From positions 87,424,717-87,488,716 of the forward strand of contig CM045762.1 in the NCBI GenBank assembly GCA_025200525.1: a stretch of DNA of 64,000 bases. The letters are read 5' to 3'. This DNA comes from Camellia lanceoleosa. Taxonomy: Eukaryota; Streptophyta; Magnoliopsida; Ericales; Theaceae. Position 1 is the first letter of the stretch. Every line of letters starts with the position of its first letter. The notes under the pieces are model-generated. The model saw nothing but the letters and a program-made list of their open reading frames with translations, was not told the origin of the DNA and ran no database searches. Positions 1 to 10,999 of the stretch are shown here, piece after piece. Both the position numbers and the translations under genes were made by a program.

Positions 1-299
1 TGGTCAACCTTTAACATGGAAGTAGTGCTTCGACTCAGTCTCTCTCTCTCCTTCTGGTTCTCTCGACCTCCATTTGTCTCTCTCGCTTCACTTCAGTTGG
101 TGATCTCTCTCTCGCTGAGTTTGCTTTGGTCCTTTAACTTGTTCTGAAGTTTCTCTTCTTACATTTTGACCTTGCTCTGGAGTTTCTTCCTTATTACGTT
201 TTGACCACAGTGTGTATTTTTGGTTTCGTTTGGACCCCTTTGACTTCCAATATTGTGAGTGTGTTCATTGTTTTTGTTTACGAATACACTCATAATGAC

Positions 300-3200
300 A
301 TATACTCATCAACTTCAGCCTCCTAGAAAGCCCAAAAAGAGGCCATTGGCATCAAATAAGTGTGACTTCTGTCATCAGAGAGGCCATTGGAAGTATCATT
401 GTTCCAAGAAGGGACGTTTGCCTTTTTGACCTCCCACCAGTTCTATTGCATCTACTGCGACTCTTGATCCTAACTTGGCTTTCTTGATTACTCAGATTAG
501 TTAGCTTCAGCATATATTGTCTATCTTCCAGCCATCTCTGTTTGCCTCCATTATTTCCTCTCTTAATTCAGGTTTGCTTGGATCTTCTTCAGGTATTTCT
601 TCATCTATTTAGATTTTTCACTCTGGCGCCTCTCATCATATGACTCCCCATCTCTCCTTACTTCAAAATTGTACTCCTCCTCCCTTTTCTATTACTATCA
701 ATGCTGCTAATGGGTCTGTTATATCTGTTGGGTCTGTCTTACCGTCTACTATGTTTGTTGTCTTTATTTCATCTGTCCTTTATGTTCCTTAGTTATCTGT
801 TAATTTATTATCTATCAGTCAGCTTAATGCCTTTAGTTTTGATGTTATCTTTTCTTCTTCTTATTGTACTGTGCAAGATCAGATGTCTAAGCAGCAGATT
901 GGGATCGGTCGTAGAGTTGGAGACGTCTATGTGGTGGGGAGCTTACATCTGCTTATGGCAACCTCTCCGACTGTCTTTTCCTCTTTTCAGTTAGATTCTC
1001 TGTCTATTCCTTTCTACTTATGGCATTCTAGATTAGAGCATTTGTCGGTTGATTGCTTACGGTCTTTAGCTCAGTCTGGTATATTGGGTAAAATTTCTCC
1101 TAGTAAACTTACTGAATGTCGGAAGTGTAAACTTGCCAAAATGATAGCCTTACCTTTTTGTAAAAGTACTTCTATATCTGATAAACCATTTTCTTTAGTT
1201 CATATTAATGTTTGGAGCCCTTCTCCTATTCTCACCAAAAGGGGTTCTGCATACTATGTGTCATTTGTTGATGACTACACTTGTTATACTTGGGTTTATC
1301 TTATGGCTCATAAATCCGATTTCTATCAGATATACCGTACCTTTCAGTCTATGATTACTACTTAGTTTGGGTCTACAATTAAAGTGTTACGATTTGACTT
1401 GGGTGGGGACTATTTTTAAAATGAGTTCTGTGAGTATTTGGCCAATTTAGGTACCATTCACCAAACTTCTTATACAAATACACCTGCCTAAAATGGTCGA
1501 GCCGAGCGTAAACACCGTCATCTCTTTGAAACAACTAGGTCAGTTCTGACTCCATTCTGAGGAGAGAGTTCTTACTGTTTCTTTTCTTCACAACAGCATG
1601 CCTCCTCCTCTTCTTTCTGGTCGGTCTCCTTATAAGACTTTGTTCTCCCAAATTCCTAACTACTCCCTCCTTCATGTGTTTGAGTCTGCCTGTTTTGTCC
1701 TTCTTCCCTGCAAAGATAGGACCAAACTTAGTGTCTGATCTGTCCTCTGTGTCTTTTTGGGTTATAATCCTACCTAGAAAGGCTATCGGTGTTACAACCC
1801 TGTTTCTCGTCGTCTTTATGTCTCTTGTCATGTTTCTTTTCTCGAACACCTACCTTACTTTCAGCTTCCTCCTCTCATCATCCCAGTTTCCAAAGAGGAT
1901 TTGGTTCATATTGATCTTTTTCCTTCTAAGGTCCCACCAAATGAGTACATCTCCACAGTTCCTCTTGAACTTGTTCCATCTTCTCTTCCTGCTTTACCTC
2001 TGGCTGCTTCTCCTCCTTCAGTTTCTTGTCCTCCTCCATTGTTAGTTTATTCTTGTCATAAAGCTCCTCTTCGACCGGTTGTCTTTACCCCTGTTGCTGA
2101 TCCTCCTACTTCTGACGACTTTGACCCTGCTGCACACCGATATCCTCCTCGAGTACGCTATCCTCCAAACAAGTTGAATTGGTCTAATACATGTTTTTCT
2201 GCTTACTATTGTACTTTTTTGTCTGCTATTCATTCTTTTTTCGAAGCTCAATCTTATAAGGAGGCCTGTCAGGATCCCCATTAGATTTAAGCTATGGAGA
2301 ATGAGTTGTCTGCTTTACAAAAAAACTAGTACTTGGAAATTGGTTCCTTTGCCTACTAGTAAAAATTTGGTTGGTTGCAAATGAGTGTACAAAGTCAAGA
2401 CTCATTCTGAGAGTTCACTTGAGCGCTACAAAGCTCGTTTAGTTGCCAAAGGTTTCTCACAGGAGTATGGTATTGATTATGAGGAAACCTTTGCTCCTGT
2501 TGCCAAGATAACTAATGTCCGTACTTTGATCACTGTCGTTGCTGTTCGTTCTTGGCCTCTTTATCAAATGGATGTTAAGAATGTTTTTCTTAATGGCCAT
2601 CTCACAGAAGAGGTTTACATGTGTCCTCCCCCTGGCCTTTACCATTCTTTTGGATAGGTTTTTCGCCTTCGGCGTGCTCCGTATGGTCTGAAGCAGTCTC
2701 CTCGTGCTTGATATGATCGTTTTTAGACTGCTGTTACTGCGCTTAGGTTTCATCCTCGTGCTCAAGACTCTGCATTATTTCTTCTCCACACATCTATTGG
2801 ATTTGTTGCCTTATTACTATATGTGGATAACATGATCATCACTGGCTTTGACTCTTTTGCCATCTCTGAGGTCAAGCAACATCTTTCTTGCACCGTTAAA
2901 ACGAAGGATTTGGGCCCCTTGCGGTATTTTCTTGGTATTGAGGTCGCTTCATCTGCCAATGGCTACTTTCTATCTCAGGCCAAGTATACCAATGAGGCTA
3001 TTCATTGTGCCGGTCTTACTGACACTAAGTCTTCTGATACTCCCATTGAGCTTAATGTGAAGCTCACCACTACTAATGGTGTTCTTCTGAATGATCCTAC
3101 TTTATATCGAGAGCTCGTGAGTTGCTTAGTCTATTTGACAGTTACTCGCCCTAATCTTGCCTATGTTGTTCATGTGGTTAGTCAATTCGTTTCTGCTCTT

Positions 3201-3780
3201 CGTTCTATGCATTCAACTACTTTGGTTCGGATTCTTCGCTATCTCCGGGGTACTATATTTCAGGGTTTACTGTTGTCTTCTACTTCCTCTTTGGACTTGG
3301 TGGCTTATGCTGATTCTGATTGGGCTGGTAATGTCACTAATCGCAAGTTCACTTCTGACTTCTGCATGTTTCTTGGTGATTCCTTGATTTCTTGAAAAAA
3401 CAAGAAACAGACTGTTGTTGCACGTTCCACTACCGAGGCTGAGTACCGAGCTATGGCTCATACTACTACTGAAATTGTTTGGCTTCGTTGTCTATTGACT
3501 GATCTGGGTGTCCCTCAATCTTCTCTGACCTCCCTTTACTGTGACAACCGCAGTGCTATTCAAATTGCCCATAACATTGTCTTTCATGAGCAGACGAAGC
3601 ATATTGAGATTGATTGTCATTTTGTCCGTCAGCATCTGCAATCTAGCTCCATCTCACTTCCTTTCGTTTCTTCAGCATTGTAACTTGCTGATTTCTTTAC
3701 GAAAACTCATACCACTGCTCACTTTCAGTTTCTTCTTGGCAAACTCTCAGTGTTTTCTGCTAAACCACCTTAAGTTTGAA
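300..3780 (+). pseudogene. Copia gag-pol polyprotein, inactivated
   Basis: What is seen: a zinc knuckle CDFCHQRGHWKYHC at 361-402. A protease motif near 613-640 reads HSGASHHMT, where active proteases have D before SGA. GAG-pre-integrase is around 1015-1170 (LWHSRLEHLS). The integrase core is around 1190-1510, where the first catalytic Asp is Asn (LVHINVWSP, codon 1207-1209) and NGRAERKH remains. RT is at about 2385-3000 with [20 protein letters not shown] and [11 protein letters not shown], but YVDD is changed to YVDN (2819-2830). RNase H is at about 3290-3700 (ADSDWAG, ARSTTEAEYRA, TKHIEID). In-frame stops occur at 427, 502, 610, 790, 1363, 1417, 1489 and 2655, with more after that. From 361 to 1490 the frame never shifts and only stops interrupt it. 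Family knowledge: one such polyprotein normally supplies capsid, protease, integrase and reverse transcriptase for copy-and-paste retrotransposition. This copy cannot. Confidence 0.93.
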
Positions 3781-3786
3781 CGAGGG

Positions 3787-3969
3787 TGTGAGAATATATC
3801 TTAATTATGGAAATATATTTTAGATTGATTGTGTGCATATATAGATTGATTGTATAGGGTTATTATTTCCTATTTTAGCTTAGGTTTAGGTTTGCTATAT
3901 ATATATATATCAGTTGTAATCTTTGTATTGAGCACCAGTTGAATATACAAGTTTATTCAAAATCTTACA
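3787..3969 (+). repeat. 3' LTR of the copia element
   Basis: The block starts TGTGAGAATAT directly after a purine-rich stretch (GAACGAGGG, about 3778-3786) that fits a polypurine tract, and it ends TCTTACA. It follows the RNase H end by about 100 bases. Its length of 183 bp fits short copia LTRs. A TATA-like (TA)n run is at about 3896-3911. The partner LTR is outside the window, so identity and age cannot be judged. Confidence 0.8.
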
Positions 3970-4367
3970 CCCCCATCCTAACTTTTACCAAAAGATTGGT
4001 AATTGAAGGTTAAACATTTGTCTAGATTCCAAATTTTGGAAGATTTCAATTGCATTTGTAGTTTACCACAAAGCGCATGCTACATGTAAGCGATGTTTAT
4101 CAAGTGATGCCTGGTATGAATGCTATGTAGACATGCATTTCACAACTTCACACCAAAAGTAACTTTTAGAATTGCTTCTTTTCTTCTCAACAACATCCTT
4201 CAACTCAAACAGAATCATGTTTGGCAACTAAACTAATTGCTTTATAACAATTTAACAAGGATGTTTTATATTTCATTCCTCATTTAGTTTCCATGCAAAG
4301 TATTAGCACATACAGACACAGGAGAACAGATTAAAAACAGACACAAAAACAATGATATGGTAAATTC
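3970..4367. other. Intergenic DNA, no gene seen
   Basis: Mixed-composition spacer between the copia LTR and the MITE at 4368. Both strands lack extended open frames or recognisable motifs. Confidence 0.6.
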
Positions 4368-4634
4368 TAGGGGTACGAACGGTCCGAGGCACAGACTAGA
4401 CCAACCTAAACCCATACTCCTTAGTTAAAGCTTGGGCTGAGGTGTTTGAAGCCTAGAACAGCTTGATTTAAAAAAGAAAAATATTTTTTAAAAAATCCTG
4501 GCCCCCAAGGGCCAAAGCCATTCTGAGCTGAGCCAGGGTTTTCGAAATTTGGCGCCGTCCAAGATTTGGTGAGAATTTAACCTGCCTGCTCCAGCCAAAT
4601 GGGCCTAGCCCTGGTAGGCCGATTTTACACCCTA
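4368..4634. mobile_element. hAT-type MITE with 8-bp target duplication
   Basis: The 267-bp element begins TAGGGGT and ends ACCCTA. It is flanked by identical GTAAATTC at 4360-4367 and 4635-4642. An 8-bp target duplication is the hAT hallmark. There is no coding capacity, so it would depend on a transposase elsewhere. The terminal repeats are short (about 7 bp) and imperfect. Confidence 0.78.
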
Positions 4635-4664
4635 GTAAATTCCAAATACTGACAACAGATGAAA

Positions 4665-5462
4665 TGTTACACGGACTCGAGTATGGGTATCGGATGCAGG
4701 TGCTATCTAGGGGTCGAACACTTCAAAATTAAAAATTGAAAATATGTGGATATGGATCCAAATTTGGATATAGATACGGAGATAAGTTAAATAGTTTTTT
4801 TTTATAAATATATTTATTATATGAAGATAAGTTAAAAAAATTTAAGGAATAATAGATTTTGTTAAAAAATAAATAAATAAATAAAAATTATTATAGATAT
4901 AAAATAAATTATATTATATATGATAAAATAAGTTATTTTTATTTTAGACATAAAAATTATATTATTTATGATATATTATATTATACAATTTTTTTTGGTG
5001 AATAATATTATATAATATGAATAATATTATATATTATTATATTAATGTAATTTATATTATATAATATAAATGTAATAAAAAATGAGAAAAGAGAACAGAG
5101 AGAGTAAAGAGAAGACAAAAAGAAAGAAGCAGAGAGAAGTCAATAGAAGGAGAGAGAGAGAGACGAGAGGAGAGGAAGAGAGAGATCGAGAGATGAGAGA
5201 GAAGACAGAGAAAGAGATCGAGCATCGAGCAAAAGTCGAAGCTGTCGAAGCTGCGACTAGAGGGATTGAAGTTGGCGACTGATGTCTTCACCCTTTCGAA
5301 TGGCAACTAGGTTCTCTCTTGCTCTATCCTCTTTCATTTCTTTTGTCATTTGTAAAGAGCCGTGTCCGAGAGAGAAAAGGCGAATCCGACACAAATCCCA
5401 CACTCGCACCCGTGTCGCGTTGATGCGGGTACTTCGCCCCAAAGTGCTGAGTCTGTGTAACA
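4665..5462. mobile_element. TIR element, about 0.8 kb, superfamily unclear
   Basis: The left end TGTTACACGGACTC matches the reverse complement of the right end (TGTTACACAGACTC) at 13 of 14 bases. Just inside both ends is related sequence of the type GGGTGCGGGTATC. The interior is very AT-rich (4790-5070) and then purine-rich GAGA repeats (5080-5230). Open frames in the GAGA part are low complexity and not genes. No clear target duplication was found. Confidence 0.6.
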
Positions 5463-6581
5463 TAGTGTAAGGACATTAAGAAAAAATAAACTTAAAGTTC
5501 AAGGTGCAAACTGCAAAGTGCCAACCCCTGAGGGAGGTAAGACACCCTAACAGGCCCTCTTATATGTACTCATTTAAATGTATGAAGTACCGGTGTTCAA
5601 AGGCAAGATAGCTGAGACAAAAAATTCTGTTTCACAACAGATTTTTCATTCAAGTACACCATTCATTGCCATAACAGATTTTTCATTCAAAGTGGAAAGA
5701 AAAGTCCATATTCAAGAGACAGTTAATATGTTTGTCGAAGCTGCAAGCATGTGGGGACTTGATTTGTGGTGTTCTAAACATTTCGGCCAATTTCACAAGT
5801 GGTTGGAGGACAAGACGATACCCATGGATCAAGGTAACAATTTAGTCGAGATAATGATTGTAAGTCATTACTCAGATCTTGTATTAATGTCTTTAAATAG
5901 TGGATAATCTTCATCGGCAGAGGTGCAAGTGGTATTTCCCTTTTGAGGGTGTTTTCGATTTGTGGATATTTGAATTTGTACTATTATCTTGTTTAACACT
6001 TGGACGCACAAGAATTGAATTGGGCAGAAATATAATTGGTTGGTAAATTCACCATCAAGCCTATTCATTACACATTTCAAATGTATTCAAAATTTTCATT
6101 ATATTTTCTTTTCATCTTCCTTTTCCATTAGTAACAAAACATCGAAAAATAATTTTCTTTGCATTTTATTTTCCTTGCCCTCACCAAATCCCATCAACTA
6201 AACAAAAGCCAAGTGTTGCCTTAGCATCCAAGAAAAAGAAGCGTTTACAATCTCACAAAATTATGAAACTTTCTAAATTACGGACGAATCCAGTAGTGTT
6301 TGTTGGTTGTCTAATGGTGTTCCGGAAGTGTCAATATCTGACATGAACGGAGCTCCTATAGACAATTTCCATGCCACTTAGGTGCTATGCATATGTAGTT
6401 CCTCAGTTTCATTTGGTTATGTTAACTTAATTCCTCTCATGCAGCTTCAGGTTCTTATTCTTGGTTTACAGAAATCCAGACAAATACTCACGAGAACCAA
6501 CAACCCCCACACAAACAACCCCCCCCCTCTCTCTCTTACTAATCTGCAATCCAAATTATGATGCATTTATGGAAACCTTAC
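5463..6581. other. Spacer, possibly last intron or 3' flank of the PP2C gene
   Basis: Lies just 3' of the last recognisable PP2C exon (gene on the - strand). I looked on the - strand for the expected next exon (starting WDVLSN-like) and did not find it. It holds one unexplained open frame at 5578-5907 and a CT/C-rich patch at 6505-6540. Confidence 0.5.
5578..5907 (+). other. Unrecognised 109-codon open frame
   Basis: The composition is protein-like (mixed W, C, H, K residues; WGLDLWCSKHFG and FHKWLEDK) rather than low complexity. The reading around 5837 (GATCAAG then GTAACA) has the form of a splice donor. I do not recognise the family. It may be a captured exon, a decayed gene fragment or chance. 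No flanking exon was found to extend it, and start and end are simply those of the open frame. Confidence 0.2.
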
Positions 6582-7783
6582 CCCATCAGAAGCAAGAACA
6601 ATGAATTTATCTCGTTCCGTAAGAGTCCAGTGAGAGAATTCGGGAATAGAGATGACCCCATATTCCTTTAAACAAAAGTCCCCAAATGCACGAGCCATTG
6701 CTAAGCCAGGGGCATCATCAAATGGAAGCCAAACTCTTGGCACTTCTGGCTCATCTTGCAATGCAAAGACCCTTCCTTTACACCTTTTTATCCTTTCAGC
6801 TTCCCCTATTAATAATTATCTCAGATCAACACAAACAGGTCATGAAAAAAAACAAAAAAAAAAACAGCCAAACAATTGAATCATGGTTAAACATACTTGG
6901 CAAATCAGGCTTTAGATCAATAGTCAATTGAATCGCTACCATGGAATCGTTACTGTCCTTAGATCCTAAGATTGCCCGAGAATCCCCAATATTTCCCATG
7001 TAAAGATTTGAACCCTTCCAACCAAACATAACAAAAGGGGATGAGAAAAATTAAAATGAAAACCAAAAGAAAAAGAGTGGATAGTGCTTCATTCCATACC
7101 TGCTTCACTATAGTGACAGCAGTGCTACCACTGCAAAAGCAGTCCAAGTTAGGGTGGGACCTTAGCTCCTTGTCCATGGCTTTGAATGATTTAAGAAAAG
7201 TGTCTCTCCATAAAGAGACCACGTTATCCTCTGTAGCGCCATCCTTTTCAGGATCTCCTCCATCTGATTTAAGATTCCCAGTGCAACAAGTAGTACTAGA
7301 ACCATTTTGCTTGGATTCACCAGAATACAAGAATGACAATAGCTTTAATGGCAGCGCATCCCTTACTTTGCGGGCAACAAGATGGCCATATGGACCATGG
7401 CCGTCAAAGACACCACAGAAAGTAACATCTTCTGACATGAAATCCTACAGAAATTCAAAGCTTAAGAAAGTAACAACCAAAGATGACAAAATATCATTCT
7501 AGAACAGAAGAACAAAACTTACTTCCCACACAATCATTGCATCCTGGTTTATACCCTTACGACCCTGCTGAGTGAATATACAAGAAGTTCGGCTCTTTCC
7601 ATTTGTGAATATCCGGTTAGGATTGGAGGACAAATGCTGCATCGTAGTGACATGGTCGGAAAATGTTTTCCTATTTCTCTTTCTCCTGCACAAACCAACA
7701 CCCAAACAAGTGGGAGAAATAGGCTCTCCACTGCTCCTGCTGCTACAACTACTCTGACTACTAGTCGAGAGGCAACCCCCCAT
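6582..7783 (-). CDS. Protein phosphatase 2C (plant PP2C), partial: last exon(s) not found
   Basis: A Mg/Mn-dependent Ser/Thr phosphatase. Four exons join in frame: 7783-7523, 7444-7100, 7014-6897 and 6805-6582 (316 codons), all with GT..AG borders. The start at 7783 is chosen because MGGCLS is a myristoylation/palmitoylation type N-terminus, typical of this PP2C subgroup and suggesting membrane attachment. Motifs in order: GINQDAM, FCGVFDGHGPYGH (metal-binding DGHG), a variable Ser/Gly loop, CSGSTAV, NIGDSRAIL, LTIDLKPDLP, VPRVWLPFDDAPGLAMARAFGDF and FIVLASDG at the end. The family continues WDVLSN and on to a DD-containing C-terminus (usually 400-500 residues). That part, including a metal-binding Asp, is missing here. 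Either the last intron is long and extends beyond base 1, with the copia element inside it, or the gene is truncated. No stops interrupt the exons. Confidence 0.9.
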
Positions 7784-7792
7784 TTCCTCAGT

Positions 7793-9850
7793 CCTGGAAA
7801 CAAGACATCTGATTGAAACAATGTACAAGGTCCCTTCTTTTGTGAGACCAGATCTCCAATGAAATGCCCAAATCAGATTGTATAGTCAACCCAGCAAAAG
7901 ACTGAGGAAACCAAAGATTCCCATACACCAAACCGGGGCAATTTGGAACTTAGTACAGAAAACATGGTTCTGTTCATCTTAGTCAAATGTCAATCCATTG
8001 GAAGGAACATGGATCATAATGGAACCAGCTAACCAAAAGGAGAAAGTATTAATTAATTGAATTGTTTATCTTATATGCCAATAGAAGGATGTATAATGTA
8101 AACTCAACAAATCAAGAAAACACAGTTTCTTCAGCATGTGACCAAGGAATATAAAAAATGCACAAGGCAGTCAGGATCATTTGTCCTTCAACCAGAATCT
8201 TATTCACGACATAAAACTTTGAAATTATATATAATAATATCCACCCACAAATTACCAATATAATAGTCAAGGCAGAGAAGACATAAAAAAAGGTAAAAAC
8301 TAGTAAATTTACTCCAAGAACAAATCAGAGGCATGTTGATAACACGAGGTAAAAAGGGAATTACCCACTAGCAAATTTCAACAGTTCTATTAGGAATAAG
8401 GCGCCTCTCTCTCTCCATAGAAAAATTAGCCTCGGAATCTACAGGTGATGTTAAGAATTTTTACCCAATATGCATAAATAAAACTAAGCATTAGACTCTA
8501 CAGGTGATTTTAAAAAAATATTACTCCAAGTGTGTATATATAGAGACAAAATATAGTATTTCAGATGTACAACAAAACACTAAAAATCAAGACTATAACA
8601 ACGTATCCAATGCTTACTCAGATGTTTTATCAAATTTAAATTTGATGAAATACGTTCCTCTTTTTTTGCTCCAACCATAGCATCAAACCCATATCAAATG
8701 AATACGAGCCTAGATTTTACATCAAATCAAAGAAGCGTTTGACTTTTCATTAAATTTTGCAGGCAACTGTTGGTGGATGACAAGATGGACGACTGGCTTG
8801 GGGAAGTTTTGCTGAAAATTTGCTCTAGGCCGGACAACCAGCTACATTTAATGACACGATTGGAGCACAGCATAGCATATCAAATTTGATGAAAAAATTG
8901 ACTAAGCGTCGAGGCAGAATTTTGTAAAGAGGACCAAGTTTTTTATGTAATCTCTATTCAATCACCCAAAAAAAGAAATATATATTCCGTTCAAATTTCG
9001 ATTTTCCCTCTCCAGAGCAAATCAGAATCGATAGGCGGAAAAGCAAAGCGGTAAAGTAGAAAAAGACGAAACAAAAGAATGGATTCGTCAAAACAAAATC
9101 ACTAGGAAAGGGAAAAGCTGGAGCCCAGATCAAGTAAAAATCATCTTTTACTTTCGAAAACTCAGCGAAGACGCCGTTTGGTTGCATAGAATCGAGTGAA
9201 GAGAAACGAAAGTGAGAAAATTAGATTAACAAAATGACACACACAGAATAAGCATAACACAATTATTTCTCCTGGTTAAAACTCGAACGAGACTAACATT
9301 AATTGCAAAATTCAAAAGTTTTCATTCTTCTTTTTTTATATCTTTCTATTTTCCTTCTGTTTCTCAGCACCAAAAAGAGTCGTGGACGGAAAGAGTACAG
9401 AGAGATATCAAACAAGTCTGAAAGTTTGAATACAAACTTCAAACAGAAAATTCAAACACATACGTATGATAGATCATCAGTAAATCGTAATTCAAAAAAA
9501 TAAAATTCAGTAGATTAAAAAATTCAAATGACGAACGCTTTTCTCAGCAAACAAACACGAAATATGGAGTTCAGTGTGGAGAGAGAGAGAGAGAGAGAGA
9601 GAGTCGAACACAAATACCTCTGCAAATCTTCGGTCGGTGTATTGACGATTTGGAGTTATGAATTTGAGATCGGAGAGACTCGAAATCGAAGAAGAAAAAG
9701 AGGTTTTAGTAGAGTAAAAATGAAAGTGCGCATTAATTGTGAAAGCGATTTCAGAGAGGGAGAGATAGAGACAGAGGGACTGTGAGAGAAAAAAGGAAGA
9801 CTCTTCTGTCAGAGCCAAGTAGAAACGAGAGAGAGAGTTTTACTGGGTAT
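7793..9850 (-). other. Probable 5' leader exon and 1.8-kb leader intron of the PP2C gene
   Basis: Ten bases upstream of the ATG the - strand reads TTGTTTCCAG then GACTGAGGAAATG, a strong 3' splice site (exon from 7793). A matching donor, TTGCAGAG then GTATTT, occurs at 9618/9617. It follows a CT-rich stretch (about 9620-9850) typical of plant 5' leaders. This gives a non-coding exon of about 9618-9850 and an intron of 9617-7794. The transcription start is guessed from the CT-rich boundary, and no clear TATA box was seen. The intron interior has no recognisable gene. Open frames at 8954-9187 and 9303-9818 are low complexity. Confidence 0.5.
9583..9603. repeat. (GA)n microsatellite
   Basis: About ten GA dinucleotides in the leader-intron start of the PP2C gene. 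On the gene strand it is a CT run just 3' of the proposed splice donor. Confidence 0.85.
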
Positions 9851-9959
9851 GAAATCGAAGGGAGAGACTTTTCTCCGGTCTACACAGTAGATGTGTGGAC
9901 GGGAGCGTGCTGTTAGGGTTGTGGAGCCCGTCAAGTATTCCATTTTCATAATTTCATAC

Positions 9960-10200
9960 GTAAAATTTGTCTACTATTTTATATTTGTAAGATACCGATA
10001 ATTTTTTAATTGGAAAATATTTTTATTAATAATTTATTTTAAAATTATATTTATTATTGACAAAATTTTGTTTTAAAGAGACTATTGATATCCGATCAAT
10101 GTAATTTTTTACAGACATAAAATATTCAACGAAATCCACATATTAAACAATTTGAATTATCGAAATGAAACTCATAATAAACTTTACAAGTTGAATAACA
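9960..10200. mobile_element. Half copy of the foldback MITE seen at 19865-20176
   Basis: The sequence from about 9981 (TTAATAATTTATTTTAAAA, then the TATCCGATCAATG region, then TTATCGAAATGA) follows the right arm of the 19865-20176 inverted repeat with moderate divergence. The left arm is not clear here. It lies immediately upstream of the presumed PP2C promoter. Confidence 0.5.
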
Positions 10201-10697
10201 CATTCTAATCCATCATATAAATTGAGAAAAAGTCCTTCTCAAATGAAAACTATTCAACGCTCTCGTGGAGTTTCTCATGTCAATAATGGGGTGTGAAAAC
10301 ACAACATGAAATATATCATGAAATTTTTTCATCCTTTAATTAATATGTGATATTTTATTGTATGTGTAATAAAGGGTAAAAAATTTTCATGATCATTTTT
10401 ATAATATTTTTTTCATAATTCATAACATTACTCTTCTCCTATTCATGTTTATAAAGTAATCGTTATATATTATGTTTTATTTTTATATTTTTGATATTTT
10501 TTAATTATTTTATGTAAAATTATGAGTCATATCTTTTTAATTAATCATAATATTTTAAAATACGGAACCATACTGTAGAAACACTCAATAACCACTAATA
10601 TGAAATGGCCGGCAGGTAGTTACTATTCGGCTTAGCGGTAAGCTTAGCCGCTCACTCCCAGCCGAAATGATGACACTCACGAGTTGTGTGGTTTGAA
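10201..10697. other. AT-rich spacer
   Basis: No gene. A somewhat GC-richer patch at 10605-10680 (GGCTTAGCGGTAAGCTTAGCC) stands out but resembles nothing I know. Confidence 0.5.
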
Positions 10698-10990
10698 AGT
10701 TGAGTTATTTATATGAATACCCTAAACTATTATTTTAATTATTTAAATTATAAAAATATATAAATAAATTTTTTAAATTATTGAGAAATATCACTTTAAA
10801 TTATAAATTATAAAAACGTACAAATAAATTCTTAAATTATAAAATATATCAATTAGACCTATTAGTGGAAGGGGTCAAAATGGAACACTTTTTTTATAAT
10901 TTAGGGAGTCTATTTATATATTTTTATAATTTAAGATGAAAAGTGATACTTCTCAATAATTTAGGAATCTAATTAAGATTTACATTAAAA
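10698..10990. repeat. AT-rich foldback (MITE-like) inverted repeat
   Basis: Left arm around 10770-10850 (AAATTATTGAGAAATATCAC, then TTTAAATTATAA) pairs with right arm around 10890-10975 (TTATAATTTAAGATG, then AGTGATACTTCTCAATAATTT). The centre (10855-10890) is short and GC-richer. No target duplication was established. Confidence 0.6.
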
Positions 10991-10999
10991 TAACACAGA

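Larger units (their letters stand above)
1..3969 (+). mobile_element. Degenerate Ty1/copia LTR retrotransposon, 5' end outside the window
   Basis: The domains run in copia order on the + strand: CCHC zinc knuckle, aspartic protease, GAG-pre-integrase, integrase core, reverse transcriptase, RNase H, then a 3' LTR at 3787-3969. Integrase lies before RT, which separates copia from gypsy. No 5' LTR is visible, so the element starts to the left of base 1. The coding region carries many stop codons and several frame changes, so the copy is dead. The first 300 bases are CT-rich and probably belong to gag or leader, but I could not read a convincing protein there. Confidence 0.93.

Noticed and set aside
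6652..7816. Several + strand frames over the phosphatase
   Set aside because: They are antisense to PP2C exons and do not respect the splice sites.
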